Positions 1-4,543 are shown, counted from the first letter of the stretch. The stretch is 5,322 nt of DNA from Acidisarcina sp. (GCA_021155145.1 JAJNPX010000067.1:1-5322); one strand, 5' to 3'. Notes: a model not told the origin generated them from the sequence alone. Made by a program: numbers and translations.

Positions 1-137
1 CCTTCCGTAGGCTTTCCTAATTCCGACCAGAATTTCTGGTCCAGGAATTCAGCGGTTCCCGGCGAAGCGTCCTTCTTCATCTGTGAAAAAGCCGACACGG
101 TGAGCAGCATCAATAACAGCGGCAAAAATTTTCGCAT
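1..137 (-). CDS. 5' fragment of a secreted protein of unknown function
   Basis: Reading the minus strand from an ATG at 137-135 gives 45 open codons that continue past the left edge of the window, so the gene is partial. The N-terminus is a textbook Sec signal peptide: MRKF, then a Leu/Met-rich hydrophobic core (about residues 5-16), then a small-residue stretch SAFSQ with likely cleavage near residues 16-18. The mature part begins with a short charged linker (KKDASP) followed by a segment with aromatic residues (EFLDQKFWSELGK). A GAGG ribosome-binding site lies 4 nt upstream of the ATG, which supports this start. The product is probably exported to the periplasm or cell surface. Too little is visible to name a family. 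It is divergent from the small gene at 218, with an 80-bp gap between starts. Confidence 0.72.
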   Translation of the reverse strand, partial: MRKFLPLLLMLLTVSAFSQMKKDASPGTAEFLDQKFWSELGKPTE

Positions 138-217
138 ATAGCCTCATTATCCGCAGTTTGGGCGAATTTGCAATCGATTTTCGCAAATTCCTCGGCTGCG
201 GGCCGTCCTTCTAGGGT
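138..217. promoter_or_regulatory. divergent intergenic spacer
   Basis: This 80-bp gap lies between the starts of the minus-strand secreted-protein gene and the plus-strand 64-codon gene. It must hold the start signals of the former and probably of the latter. I see the GAGG ribosome-binding site for the minus-strand gene, but no convincing -35/-10 pair or operator on either strand. Confidence 0.3.
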
Positions 218-412
218 ATGAACTTACTGCAATTTGGAAACAGGCTTCTGGATACGTCCGACATCGTTTTCGCCGAGCGAGAGGACGAAAAGACAAGGCT
301 TCTCCTCCGCGGCGGACATTCGGTCGTGCTCGAAGGTGAAGTCGGAAATGTTGTGTGGTCACGGCTCGCCGGCCGTCTTATCGACCAAGTGCCGGCGAAT
401 TCCGAAGCCTAG
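218..412 (+). CDS. small conserved-looking hypothetical protein, 64 aa
   Basis: A 64-codon gene from ATG 218 to TAG 410-412. A stop codon two codons upstream (212-214) fixes 218 as the first possible ATG. The protein is soluble, with no signal peptide or membrane segment. It looks like alternating beta strands (SDIVFAERED, TRLLLRGGHSVVLEGEV) followed by an amphipathic C-terminal helix (VWSRLAGRLIDQ). The strand-Arg-Gly-Gly-His-strand-Leu-Glu-Gly pattern resembles short bacterial proteins that read like an isolated small beta-sheet domain, but I cannot name a family. Codon composition looks coding. The only Shine-Dalgarno-like string (AGGG) is a single base from the ATG, too close to be ideal. 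The gene converges on infA with 7 bp between stop codons. Confidence 0.6.
   Translation: MNLLQFGNRLLDTSDIVFAEREDEKTRLLLRGGHSVVLEGEVGNVVWSRLAGRLIDQVPANSEA
366..398. terminator. weak hairpin beyond infA stop
   Basis: TCGCCGG at 366-372 pairs with CCGGCGA at 392-398, a perfect 7-bp GC-rich stem with a 19-nt loop. It lies just downstream of the infA stop on the minus strand and inside the end of the 64-codon gene. It could slow or stop transcription coming from infA. There is no T-run on either side, so it is not a canonical intrinsic terminator and may be chance in GC-rich coding DNA. Confidence 0.2.
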
Positions 413-419
413 CGGGACG

Positions 420-638
420 CTACTTATGCCGGTATGTGATACGGCCTTTCGAAAGGTCGTACGGCGAGAGTTCGATATCGACCCGGTCGCCCATCAGTAT
501 GCGGATGCGGTTTCGACGCATGCGCCCAGAGATGGTCGCAAGTACCATGTGGTCAGAATCGTTTAGCTTAACCTTGAAAAAGGCGTTCGGTTGTTTGTCG
601 ACGACGACGCCGACCATTTCGATCAGATCTTCTTTCAT
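420..638 (-). CDS. infA: translation initiation factor IF-1
   Basis: The product is the small cytoplasmic OB-fold (S1-like) factor that binds the 30S A site and cooperates with IF-2 and IF-3 in start-site selection. The 72-aa product from ATG 638 has the usual family length. It shows the hallmarks: KED-IE near the N-terminus, [25 protein letters not shown], and the near-invariant C-terminus [19 protein letters not shown] codon immediately upstream (641-639) is also open, but the ATG gives the expected length. There is no strong ribosome-binding site, only a purine stretch (AGAAGA). Two things differ from the usual sequence. One residue is inserted in the NDSDHMVLA region, compensated by a one-residue-shorter N-terminus, and the common VLAHISG reads VLATISG. 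No ribosomal protein, map or secY gene is adjacent, so this is either a relocated infA or a second copy. Confidence 0.95.
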   Translation of the reverse strand: MKEDLIEMVGVVVDKQPNAFFKVKLNDSDHMVLATISGRMRRNRIRILMGDRVDIELSPYDLSKGRITYRHK

Positions 639-729
639 CAATTATATCTTCTGCGGCTGATATATCGGCCGCTTTTCTCACTAATACCTCGAATATTTAA
701 AATTAAGGCTGTATATAGGATGCCTCTAT

Positions 730-746
730 TTTGCATTGGTTGCAAA
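730..746. repeat. short dyad, possible operator half-sites
   Basis: TTTGCA (730-735) and TGCAAA (741-746) form a perfect 6-bp inverted repeat around a 5-nt spacer. The size and spacing suit a dimeric repressor site, about 85-100 bp upstream of the dipeptidase start. It could also be chance in AT-rich DNA. Confidence 0.25.
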
Positions 747-751
747 TCAGA

Positions 752-779
752 TCGCGGCTGTCTCTTGCTCGGGCCGCGA
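752..779. repeat. 7-bp GC-rich hairpin in dipeptidase leader region
   Basis: TCGCGGC (752-758) pairs with GCCGCGA (773-779) around a 14-nt loop. It stands out from its AT-rich surroundings, 50 bp before the dipeptidase start. No T-run follows, so it is not an obvious attenuator. A leader-RNA hairpin or a protein-binding dyad are both possible. Confidence 0.3.
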
Positions 780-828
780 ATTAAAAGTAATCTAGGCGAT
801 ATCCTGATCGTTTCCGCTGGTATATAAA

Positions 829-2136
829 ATGAGAAAACTTACCGCTTTCCTGATCGCCTACGCCGTGCTGTTCGCTCTGCCTGCTTCTTCGATGGCCCAA
901 CGATCGGACGATGCCGAATCAAAACTGATCGAAAAGGCCAGAAAGATCCACAGAGATGTGATCACCCTCGATACGCACGTTGACATAAACGTTGCAAATT
1001 TCACCGCTGAACAAAACTATACAAGGGACCTCGCGACCCAGGTGAATCTGCCGAAGATGCGTGCCGGCGGACTCGATGTAGCGTGGTTAATCGTCTATAC
1101 CGGCCAGGGAGACCTGACCGCCGAGGGCTACGAACGGGCTTATAAGAATGCGATCGAAAAATTTGACGCGATCGACCGCTTGACCAAAACGATCGCTCCC
1201 GACCAGATCGAGCTTGCCCTCACGTCAAAGGACGTACGGAGGATCGTGAGGTCCGGAAAGCTCGTGGCGATGATCGGTGTCGAAAACGCTTACCCGATCG
1301 GCAATGACCTCAGCCGCATAAAGTACTTTGCCGAGCGCGGAGCGCGGTATATGTCGCTCGCCCATAACGGCCACAGCCAGCTTGCCGATTCGAATACGGG
1401 CGAGCGCGACGGCAAATATCTTCACAATGGGCTCAGCGAGTTAGGGAAACAAGCCATCGCCGAGATGAACAAATGGGGCATCATGGTCGATATCTCTCAT
1501 CCGTCAAAAGAGGCGAACATCCAGGCGATCCGGCTCAGCAAGGCACCAGTGATCGCCTCCCATTCCTCGGCACGGGCCCTTGCCGACCACAGCCGAAACC
1601 TCGACGACGAGGTGCTCGCGATGATCAAGGCGAATGGCGGCGTCGTCCAGGCCGTCGCTCTAAAGGCGTACGTCGATGTCAAAAAGAGCGATTTGAGGGC
1701 CGCAAAGTCAGCCGAGATCTTAAAAGAGATCGCCGACCTCGAGGGCTTCAAGGTTCTCGATCGGGCGGATATGCTCAAGCTCCCCGAGGCCGAACGGGCA
1801 ACTTACATTACGAGAGTCTCGGCAATCCGGGCCAAGGCCGCACCCGTCATCCGCGAACGTCTGAAGGACACCGCTCCTGACGTCGATGTAAAGGACTTCG
1901 TCGATCACATCGACTACCTAGTCAAGAAAATTGGCATCGACCACGTCGGCATCGCCTCCGACTTTGACGGCGGCGGCGGGGTTGAGGGGTGGAACGACGC
2001 CTCCGAGACCTTTAACGTCACGCTCGAGCTTGTTCGCCGCGGCTATACAAAGAACCAGATCGAAAAGATCTGGGGCGGCAACCTGCTTCGAGTGTTGGAT
2101 GAGGTCCAGAAGGTCGCCAAAGATCTGCAGAAATAG
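829..2136 (+). CDS. secreted membrane dipeptidase, peptidase family M19
   Basis: A zinc dipeptidase of the renal dipeptidase family, which hydrolyses dipeptides and in many members tolerates a C-terminal D-residue. It is probably periplasmic and serves peptide scavenging or peptidoglycan turnover. Residues 1-23 are a signal peptide (MRKL, hydrophobic core, cleavage SMA|Q). The TIM-barrel metal site is complete: H50 and D52 in DTHVD, bridging E152 in IGVEN, H224 in DISHPS, H245 in IASHSS and D378 in ASDFDGG. The substrate-contacting SRN (255-257) is also present. A charged insertion at about 283-350 (Lys/Glu/Ala-rich, helical) lengthens one loop, as in many bacterial secreted members. At 435 aa the protein is a normal length and looks intact. 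The start is set by the signal peptide. No Shine-Dalgarno precedes it; TATATAAA abuts the ATG. It appears monocistronic, divergent from infA and 167 bp before the methyltransferase. Confidence 0.95.
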   Translation: MRKLTAFLIAYAVLFALPASSMAQRSDDAESKLIEKARKIHRDVITLDTHVDINVANFTAEQNYTRDLATQVNLPKMRAGGLDVAWLIVYTGQGDLTAEGYERAYKNAIEKFDAIDRLTKTIAPDQIELALTSKDVRRIVRSGKLVAMIGVENAYPIGNDLSRIKYFAERGARYMSLAHNGHSQLADSNTGERDGKYLHNGLSELGKQAIAEMNKWGIMVDISHPSKEANIQAIRLSKAPVIASHSSARALADHSRNLDDEVLAMIKANGGVVQAVALKAYVDVKKSDLRAAKSAEILKEIADLEGFKVLDRADMLKLPEAERATYITRVSAIRAKAAPVIRERLKDTAPDVDVKDFVDHIDYLVKKIGIDHVGIASDFDGGGGVEGWNDASETFNVTLELVRRGYTKNQIEKIWGGNLLRVLDEVQKVAKDLQK

Positions 2137-2175
2137 TCTCCATCCCCGTTCAGGCGGACTCACTGCCGCAACCTG

Positions 2176-2217
2176 AGAAGATCGTTTAACAGTCGGGCCT
2201 GCGACACCTGATCTTCT
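2176..2217. terminator. inverted repeat after dipeptidase gene, possible terminator
   Basis: AGAAGATC (2176-2183) and GATCTTCT (2210-2217) form a perfect 8-bp inverted repeat with a 26-nt loop, 40 bp past the dipeptidase stop. The second arm is U-rich in RNA but not followed by a T-run. It may end the dipeptidase transcript or be a binding dyad upstream of the methyltransferase. The rest of the 167-bp gap shows no clear promoter. Confidence 0.25.
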
Positions 2218-2303
2218 ACTTTAACAATCAAATCAAGTGACACCTCGGCCGGCGTTCTTACGCGTTAAAGTTCGGTGCGGGATGTCTGCACCTTTGTAAC
2301 GAT

Positions 2304-3326
2304 ATGGAAAACCTATCACCTGCACGCATTATGGAAGTCGGCATGGCATTCTGGCCGGCGCGGACATTATTGACTGCGATCAAGCTCGGCCTCTTTACCG
2401 AACTCGGTTCCGGTAAAAAGACGGGCAAAGAACTGCAAAACGCGCTAGGCCTGCACGACCGTTCAAACCCCGACTTCTTCGACACGCTCGTTGCACTCAA
2501 ATTCCTCGAACGCGACGACGAAGGCGAATCGTCGAAATATTCCAACACGCCCGAGACCGCGATATTCCTAGACCGAAACAGCCCATCGTTCGTTGGCGGC
2601 TTTCTTGAGATGGCGCACGACCGTTTGTATCCATTCTGGGGCGATCTGCATGAAGCGCTCAGGACCGGCAAGCCGCAGAACGAGACTAAGCACGGCGGCG
2701 CCGGCGTATTCGAAGAGCTGTATAGCAAGCCCGAGCGGCTTGAGCAGTTCATGGACGCCATGGCGGGCATCTCCGCGGGGAATTTCCAGGCATTCGCCGA
2801 AAAGTTCGATTTCTCGCCCTACAAGACGCTGACCGATGTCGGCGGCGCGACCGGGCTGCTCTCGACTCTCGTCGCTAAGGCAAATCCGCATATGACGTGC
2901 ACATCGACCGATCTGCCGCAGGCCACCGAGATCGCCATTCACAAGATCGCTGCCGCCGGCGTTGCCGACCGCGTCAAGGCCGAGCCGATCGACTTCTTTC
3001 GCGACGAGATAAAGCCCGCGGATGTCGTCACGATGGGAATGATCCTGCACGATTGGAACCTCGAGAAAAAGATGATACTCATCCGGAAGGCATACGACGC
3101 GTTGCCCGAGGGCGGAGCTTTCGTCGCGATCGAGAACATCATCGACGACGCACGGCGCGAGAACGCGTTCGGCCTGATGATGTCCTTGAATATGCTTATC
3201 GAATTCGGCGAGGCGTTCGATTTTACCGGCGCCGATTTTGATCGCTGGTGCAGGGAAGTCGGGTTCAAACGCACCGAGGTCATCCACCTCGCCGGCCCGG
3301 CCTCCGCCGCCGTCGCATACAAATAG
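2304..3326 (+). CDS. SAM-dependent O-methyltransferase (COMT/ASMT-like)
   Basis: A cytoplasmic class-I methyltransferase with the plant O-methyltransferase/acetylserotonin/hydroxyneurosporene-methylase layout. It should transfer a methyl group from SAM to a hydroxyl of a small aromatic or isoprenoid-like acceptor. Residues 1-105 form the winged-helix dimerisation domain (LSPARIMEVG, LGLFTELG, VALKFLERDDE, YSNTPETAIFLDR). The Rossmann domain follows: SAM motif I DVGGATG (178-184), DLP (203-205) for the ribose-binding acid, and DFF-type post-motif (IDFF 229-232). ILHDW (247-251) carries H249 at the position of the catalytic base in plant enzymes. Then come ALPEGGAFVAIE (266-277) and the family C-terminus MSLNMLIE...FTGADFDRW. 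At 340 aa it is full length and intact. ATG 2304 has no Shine-Dalgarno, but the domain begins immediately after it. The substrate cannot be told from sequence. There is no biosynthetic cluster beside it. Confidence 0.92.
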   Translation: MENLSPARIMEVGMAFWPARTLLTAIKLGLFTELGSGKKTGKELQNALGLHDRSNPDFFDTLVALKFLERDDEGESSKYSNTPETAIFLDRNSPSFVGGFLEMAHDRLYPFWGDLHEALRTGKPQNETKHGGAGVFEELYSKPERLEQFMDAMAGISAGNFQAFAEKFDFSPYKTLTDVGGATGLLSTLVAKANPHMTCTSTDLPQATEIAIHKIAAAGVADRVKAEPIDFFRDEIKPADVVTMGMILHDWNLEKKMILIRKAYDALPEGGAFVAIENIIDDARRENAFGLMMSLNMLIEFGEAFDFTGADFDRWCREVGFKRTEVIHLAGPASAAVAYK

Positions 3327-3338
3327 GCAGAAGCACGA

Positions 3339-3385
3339 CTCGCCGTAGAGCCTGCCCTTTCCCCGGCAGGCATCTCTGCGGCGAG
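3339..3385. terminator. nested hairpin between convergent genes, probable terminator
   Basis: Outer stem CTCGCCG (3339-3345)/CGGCGAG (3379-3385) encloses inner stem GCCTGCC (3350-3356)/GGCAGGC (3365-3371) with an 8-nt pyrimidine loop and an asymmetric internal loop. It sits 13 bp past the methyltransferase stop and 15 bp past the stop of the opposing hypothetical gene, exactly where a bidirectional terminator is expected. No T-run flanks either side (a TTTT lies 20 bp to the right), so it may need Rho or act as a 3'-end stabiliser. Confidence 0.55.
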
Positions 3386-3399
3386 CCGGTATACCCTCG

Positions 3400-3819
3400 C
3401 TACTGTTTTGGTTTCCGCCGGCACTGCGAATGTGCCTTGGGCGAGATGGAGACCTTTCGCAGGTCCAGGATGAGGTTGCCGTCAGCATCCAACCTGGGAT
3501 AATGAAACTCCAGGGTGTCCGGCGGACGAATGCCGAACTCAGTGATCAGACGATAGGCCCTGATGATCTTGGCCCCGCGTCGCCCGTACTTCTTTAGCGG
3601 GTAAGCATTGGGCGTGTCGAGTTTTGCCGGCTTCAGCCCGAGCCGCTGCTTGAACCGGTCAAACATTATCAGCACCGCCTCAGGCGACCCGAGCCGTTCG
3701 TGCGTCACGCTGCTCAGCGCCAGGGCTCCTGATCTGTTGATCGTCACATACAGCCGCGACCAATGCGGTGCGACGTCGCCTCTCGGTAAGATCGTCCATC
3801 CTATTTGTACTTCCAACAC
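3400..3819 (-). CDS. conserved-type hypothetical protein, 139 aa
   Basis: The minus-strand frame is open from 4008, but only the portion from about 3820 reads like protein. GTG at 3819-3817 is chosen because a strong GGGAGG ribosome-binding site (3833-3828) lies 8 nt upstream; this gives 139 aa. There is no signal peptide or membrane segment. Two similarly built blocks are visible. Residues 20-66 read WSRLYVTINRSGALAL, THERLGSPEAVLIMFD, LGLKPA. Residues 68-121 read NAYPLKKYGRRGAKIIRAYRL, EFGI, DTLEF, GNLILDLR. The first resembles a small beta-rich fold that starts with a strand and Asn-x-x-Gly turn; the second ends in a strand-turn-strand. The tail is basic (KAHSQCRRKPKQ). I recall proteins of this pattern as hypotheticals in soil Acidobacteriota, without a known role. 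It converges on the methyltransferase gene with a hairpin between them. Confidence 0.75.
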   Translation of the reverse strand: MLEVQIGWTILPRGDVAPHWSRLYVTINRSGALALSSVTHERLGSPEAVLIMFDRFKQRLGLKPAKLDTPNAYPLKKYGRRGAKIIRAYRLITEFGIRPPDTLEFHYPRLDADGNLILDLRKVSISPKAHSQCRRKPKQ

Positions 3820-4280
3820 GTTCACGGCCTCCCAAGCCCGACCGTAAATGTACCAGAGATGCAACAACGTTGCAAGACAATTATTCAGGATGTCCACTCC
3901 GTAGCCGGCCGCTCGAAAAGCCGATGGGTCATCCGATCTTCGGGCCTGGCCAACACATCGAATTTGAGTGCGGTTCTTCCGGTCTTCGCGCCCCGCCCAA
4001 CCCGGCAATGTCAGCGGCTATGTCAGTGCCGAACCGGGGCTTCGTCAGAGCCTCGGTCAAATCGCTCTGGCACGCCATTCACGCCGCGGTCACTGATCAA
4101 AGATATGGGGTGATCTGACGCAACTTTTTTCCGAAGTGTCTCAAATTCTCCCGCATCTGATGCAGCCTCTGATAGTTTTAGGGCGGACAAGATCTGGAAA
4201 ACGGCTATATAACTCGGAGCAAAGTTTTCTTCGTCTTCCAGATCCGTATTCAACGGATTGCGCCCTTCGGAAGCGGCGAA
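3820..4280. other. gene-poor part of divergent spacer
   Basis: About 460 bp upstream of the 139-aa gene. Apart from its GGGAGG ribosome-binding site (3828-3833) and one doubtful small ORF on the minus strand (listed separately), I see no gene, RNA or repeat. Open frames on both strands are interrupted or unprotein-like. Its moderately high GC and partial openness could mean decayed coding sequence, but no ancestor is recognisable. Confidence 0.4.
4023..4253 (-). CDS. doubtful small ORF, 76 aa, possible remnant
   Basis: On the minus strand a TTG at 4253-4251, preceded at 9 nt by AAGGG, opens 76 codons to a TGA at 4025-4023. The first half looks plausible: an acidic start (NTDLEDEEN), then a hydrophobic stretch YIAVFQILSALKL, then an amphipathic helix SEAASDAGEFETLRKKVA. 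The second half (LISDRGVNGVPERFDRG) is less convincing. I recognise no family. It points towards the 139-aa gene, 204 bp from that gene's start. It may be chance, or a piece of a decayed gene. Confidence 0.2.
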   Translation of the reverse strand: MNTDLEDEENFAPSYIAVFQILSALKLSEAASDAGEFETLRKKVASDHPISLISDRGVNGVPERFDRGSDEAPVRH

Positions 4281-4281
4281 A

Positions 4282-4296
4282 GCGTGCGGAGCACGC
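4282..4296 (+). repeat. mini-hairpin 1, left arm
   Basis: GCGTGC-GGA-GCACGC: a 6-bp perfect stem with a three-base GGA loop. It is one of four mini-hairpins here matching GYGTGY-GRA-RCACRC when read in module sense. Together with its flanks (AAGCGGC at 4271-4277 upstream, ACAA downstream) it also forms a direct repeat with the inner hairpin at 4364-4378, which has AAGCGGC at 4355-4361. Confidence 0.75.
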
Positions 4297-4304
4297 GTTG
4301 ACAA

Positions 4305-4345
4305 CATTAGCTACACATGGAGCGAAGCGAAATGTGTAGCTAATG
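4305..4345 (+). repeat. long hairpin, left arm
   Basis: A 14-bp perfect stem (CATTAGCTACACAT at 4305-4318 with its complement at 4332-4345). Its 13-nt interior is itself structured: GGA (4319-4321) opposite GAA (4329-4331) could form three tandem G-A mismatches, capped by GC-GAA-GC (4322-4328). d(GCGAAGC) is known as an unusually stable DNA mini-hairpin. A GTAG tetranucleotide, as seen beside many REP hairpins, occurs at 4337-4340 but within the stem. Confidence 0.8.
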
Positions 4346-4363
4346 ATGCTCAATAAGCGGCAA

Positions 4364-4378
4364 GCGTGTGAAACACGC
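4364..4378 (+). repeat. mini-hairpin 3, left arm
   Basis: GCGTGT-GAA-ACACGC, a 6-bp stem with a GAA loop. It is the exact reverse complement of the copy at 4393-4407, so the two can either fold separately or pair with each other as a 17-bp stem around a 12-nt loop. Confidence 0.75.
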
Positions 4379-4392
4379 GACAATGATGGCGC

Positions 4393-4407
4393 GCGTGTTT
4401 CACACGC
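4393..4407 (-). repeat. mini-hairpin 3, right arm
   Basis: Read on the minus strand this is GCGTGT-GAA-ACACGC, identical to the left-arm copy. On the plus strand its loop is TTC. It marks the inner end of the right arm. Confidence 0.75.
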
Positions 4408-4431
4408 TCAAAGGAACTATTGATTGATCAT

Positions 4432-4469
4432 CCTACACGTTTCGCCTGTCGGCTCCACGCGTAGCTAAA
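4432..4469 (-). repeat. long hairpin, right arm
   Basis: A diverged, inverted copy of the element at 4305-4345. The stem is 4433-4440 with 4457-4464, 8 bp with one position (4437/4460) that is A-C on the plus strand but G-T(U) on the minus strand. The inner TTC/TCC keeps the GGA/GAA pattern of the other copy in minus-strand sense. The cap is GCC-GACA-GGC (minus strand, 4453-4444) in place of GC-GAA-GC. The outer CTAA part of the left copy's stem is lost on one side. Confidence 0.7.
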
Positions 4470-4478
4470 GTCATAGAC

Positions 4479-4493
4479 GTGTGCTTCGCACAC
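4479..4493 (-). repeat. mini-hairpin 1, right arm
   Basis: Read on the minus strand: GTGTGC-GAA-GCACAC, which includes GCGAAGC at its tip. Compared with the left-arm copy, the second pair is T-A instead of C-G, a paired change that keeps the stem. Confidence 0.75.
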
Positions 4494-4505
4494 TCGTTCT
4501 CAGGG

Positions 4506-4535
4506 TTGGATGATTTGCCCGGTGATTAGTATCTT
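4506..4535 (+). promoter_or_regulatory. possible promoter of ddaH
   Basis: TTGGAT (4506-4511) and TATCTT (4530-4535) are separated by 18 bp and resemble a weak sigma-70 promoter. Transcription would begin about 7 nt later, almost on the ATG at 4544, so the mRNA would be leaderless or nearly so. This fits the lack of a ribosome-binding site there. Neither hexamer is a strong match. Confidence 0.25.
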
Positions 4536-4543
4536 AAGTACAT

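Larger units (their letters stand above)
639..828. promoter_or_regulatory. AT-richer divergent spacer between infA and dipeptidase
   Basis: This 190-bp region is noticeably richer in A+T than the genes around it and must carry the promoters for infA (leftward) and the dipeptidase (rightward). TATATA-type strings occur at 712-717 and 821-826, but none is paired with a good -35 hexamer at 16-18 bp. Two dyads are present and listed separately. A TATAAT reads on the minus strand at 646-641, yet it touches the infA start codon and is too close to act as its -10 box. Confidence 0.35.
4281..4494. repeat. compound nested inverted repeat (REP/BIME- or MITE-like)
   Basis: Two arms of about 100 nt, 4281-4379 and 4392-4494, are imperfect reverse complements about a 12-nt centre (4380-4391). 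In each arm, read from the outside in, the same three hairpins occur in the same order. The outer mini-hairpin is at 4282-4296 or 4479-4493, the long hairpin at 4305-4345 or 4432-4469, and the inner mini-hairpin at 4364-4378 or 4393-4407. A shared GATGxTCAAT follows the long hairpin. The innermost 17 bp of the arms (4363-4379/4392-4408) are perfect. The arms differ by substitutions and small indels that mostly keep the stems. No ORF is visible inside. The layout resembles pairs of REP sequences in opposite orientation or a small non-autonomous element; no transposase lies in the window. Confidence 0.8.

Noticed and set aside
639..641. TTG at 641 as infA start
   Set aside because: The adjacent ATG at 638 gives the family-standard 72 residues and is the stronger start codon.
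641..646. TATAAT on the minus strand as infA promoter
   Set aside because: It ends 2 nt from the ATG, too close even for a leaderless transcript, and has no -35 partner.
591..827. 78-codon plus-strand frame leading up to the dipeptidase
   Set aside because: It begins antisense to infA, continues through AT-rich spacer with dyads, and has no protein-like pattern.
1473..1880. 135-codon plus-strand frame within the dipeptidase
   Set aside because: It is an Arg/Gly-rich out-of-frame reading inside an intact M19 gene whose zinc ligands span this region.
2897..3241. 114-codon Arg-rich plus-strand frame
   Set aside because: It is a shifted-frame shadow of the methyltransferase Rossmann domain.
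2568..3488. 306-codon open frame on the minus strand
   Set aside because: It lies antisense to the O-methyltransferase, whose motifs are unmistakable; the opposite frame is open because of GC-rich codon choice and encodes no recognisable domain.
3820..4008. N-terminal extension of the 139-aa gene to an ATG at 4008
   Set aside because: The extra 63 residues do not read like folded protein, and a GGGAGG ribosome-binding site points to the GTG at 3819.
4281..4494. CRISPR array
   Set aside because: Repeats are in opposite orientations, unequal in spacing, few in number and self-complementary as pairs; no array of direct repeats with unique spacers exists.
4281..4494. tRNA or known structured RNA gene
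   Set aside because: The hairpins do not form a cloverleaf, there is no T-loop consensus, and the inverted duplication argues for a repeat element.
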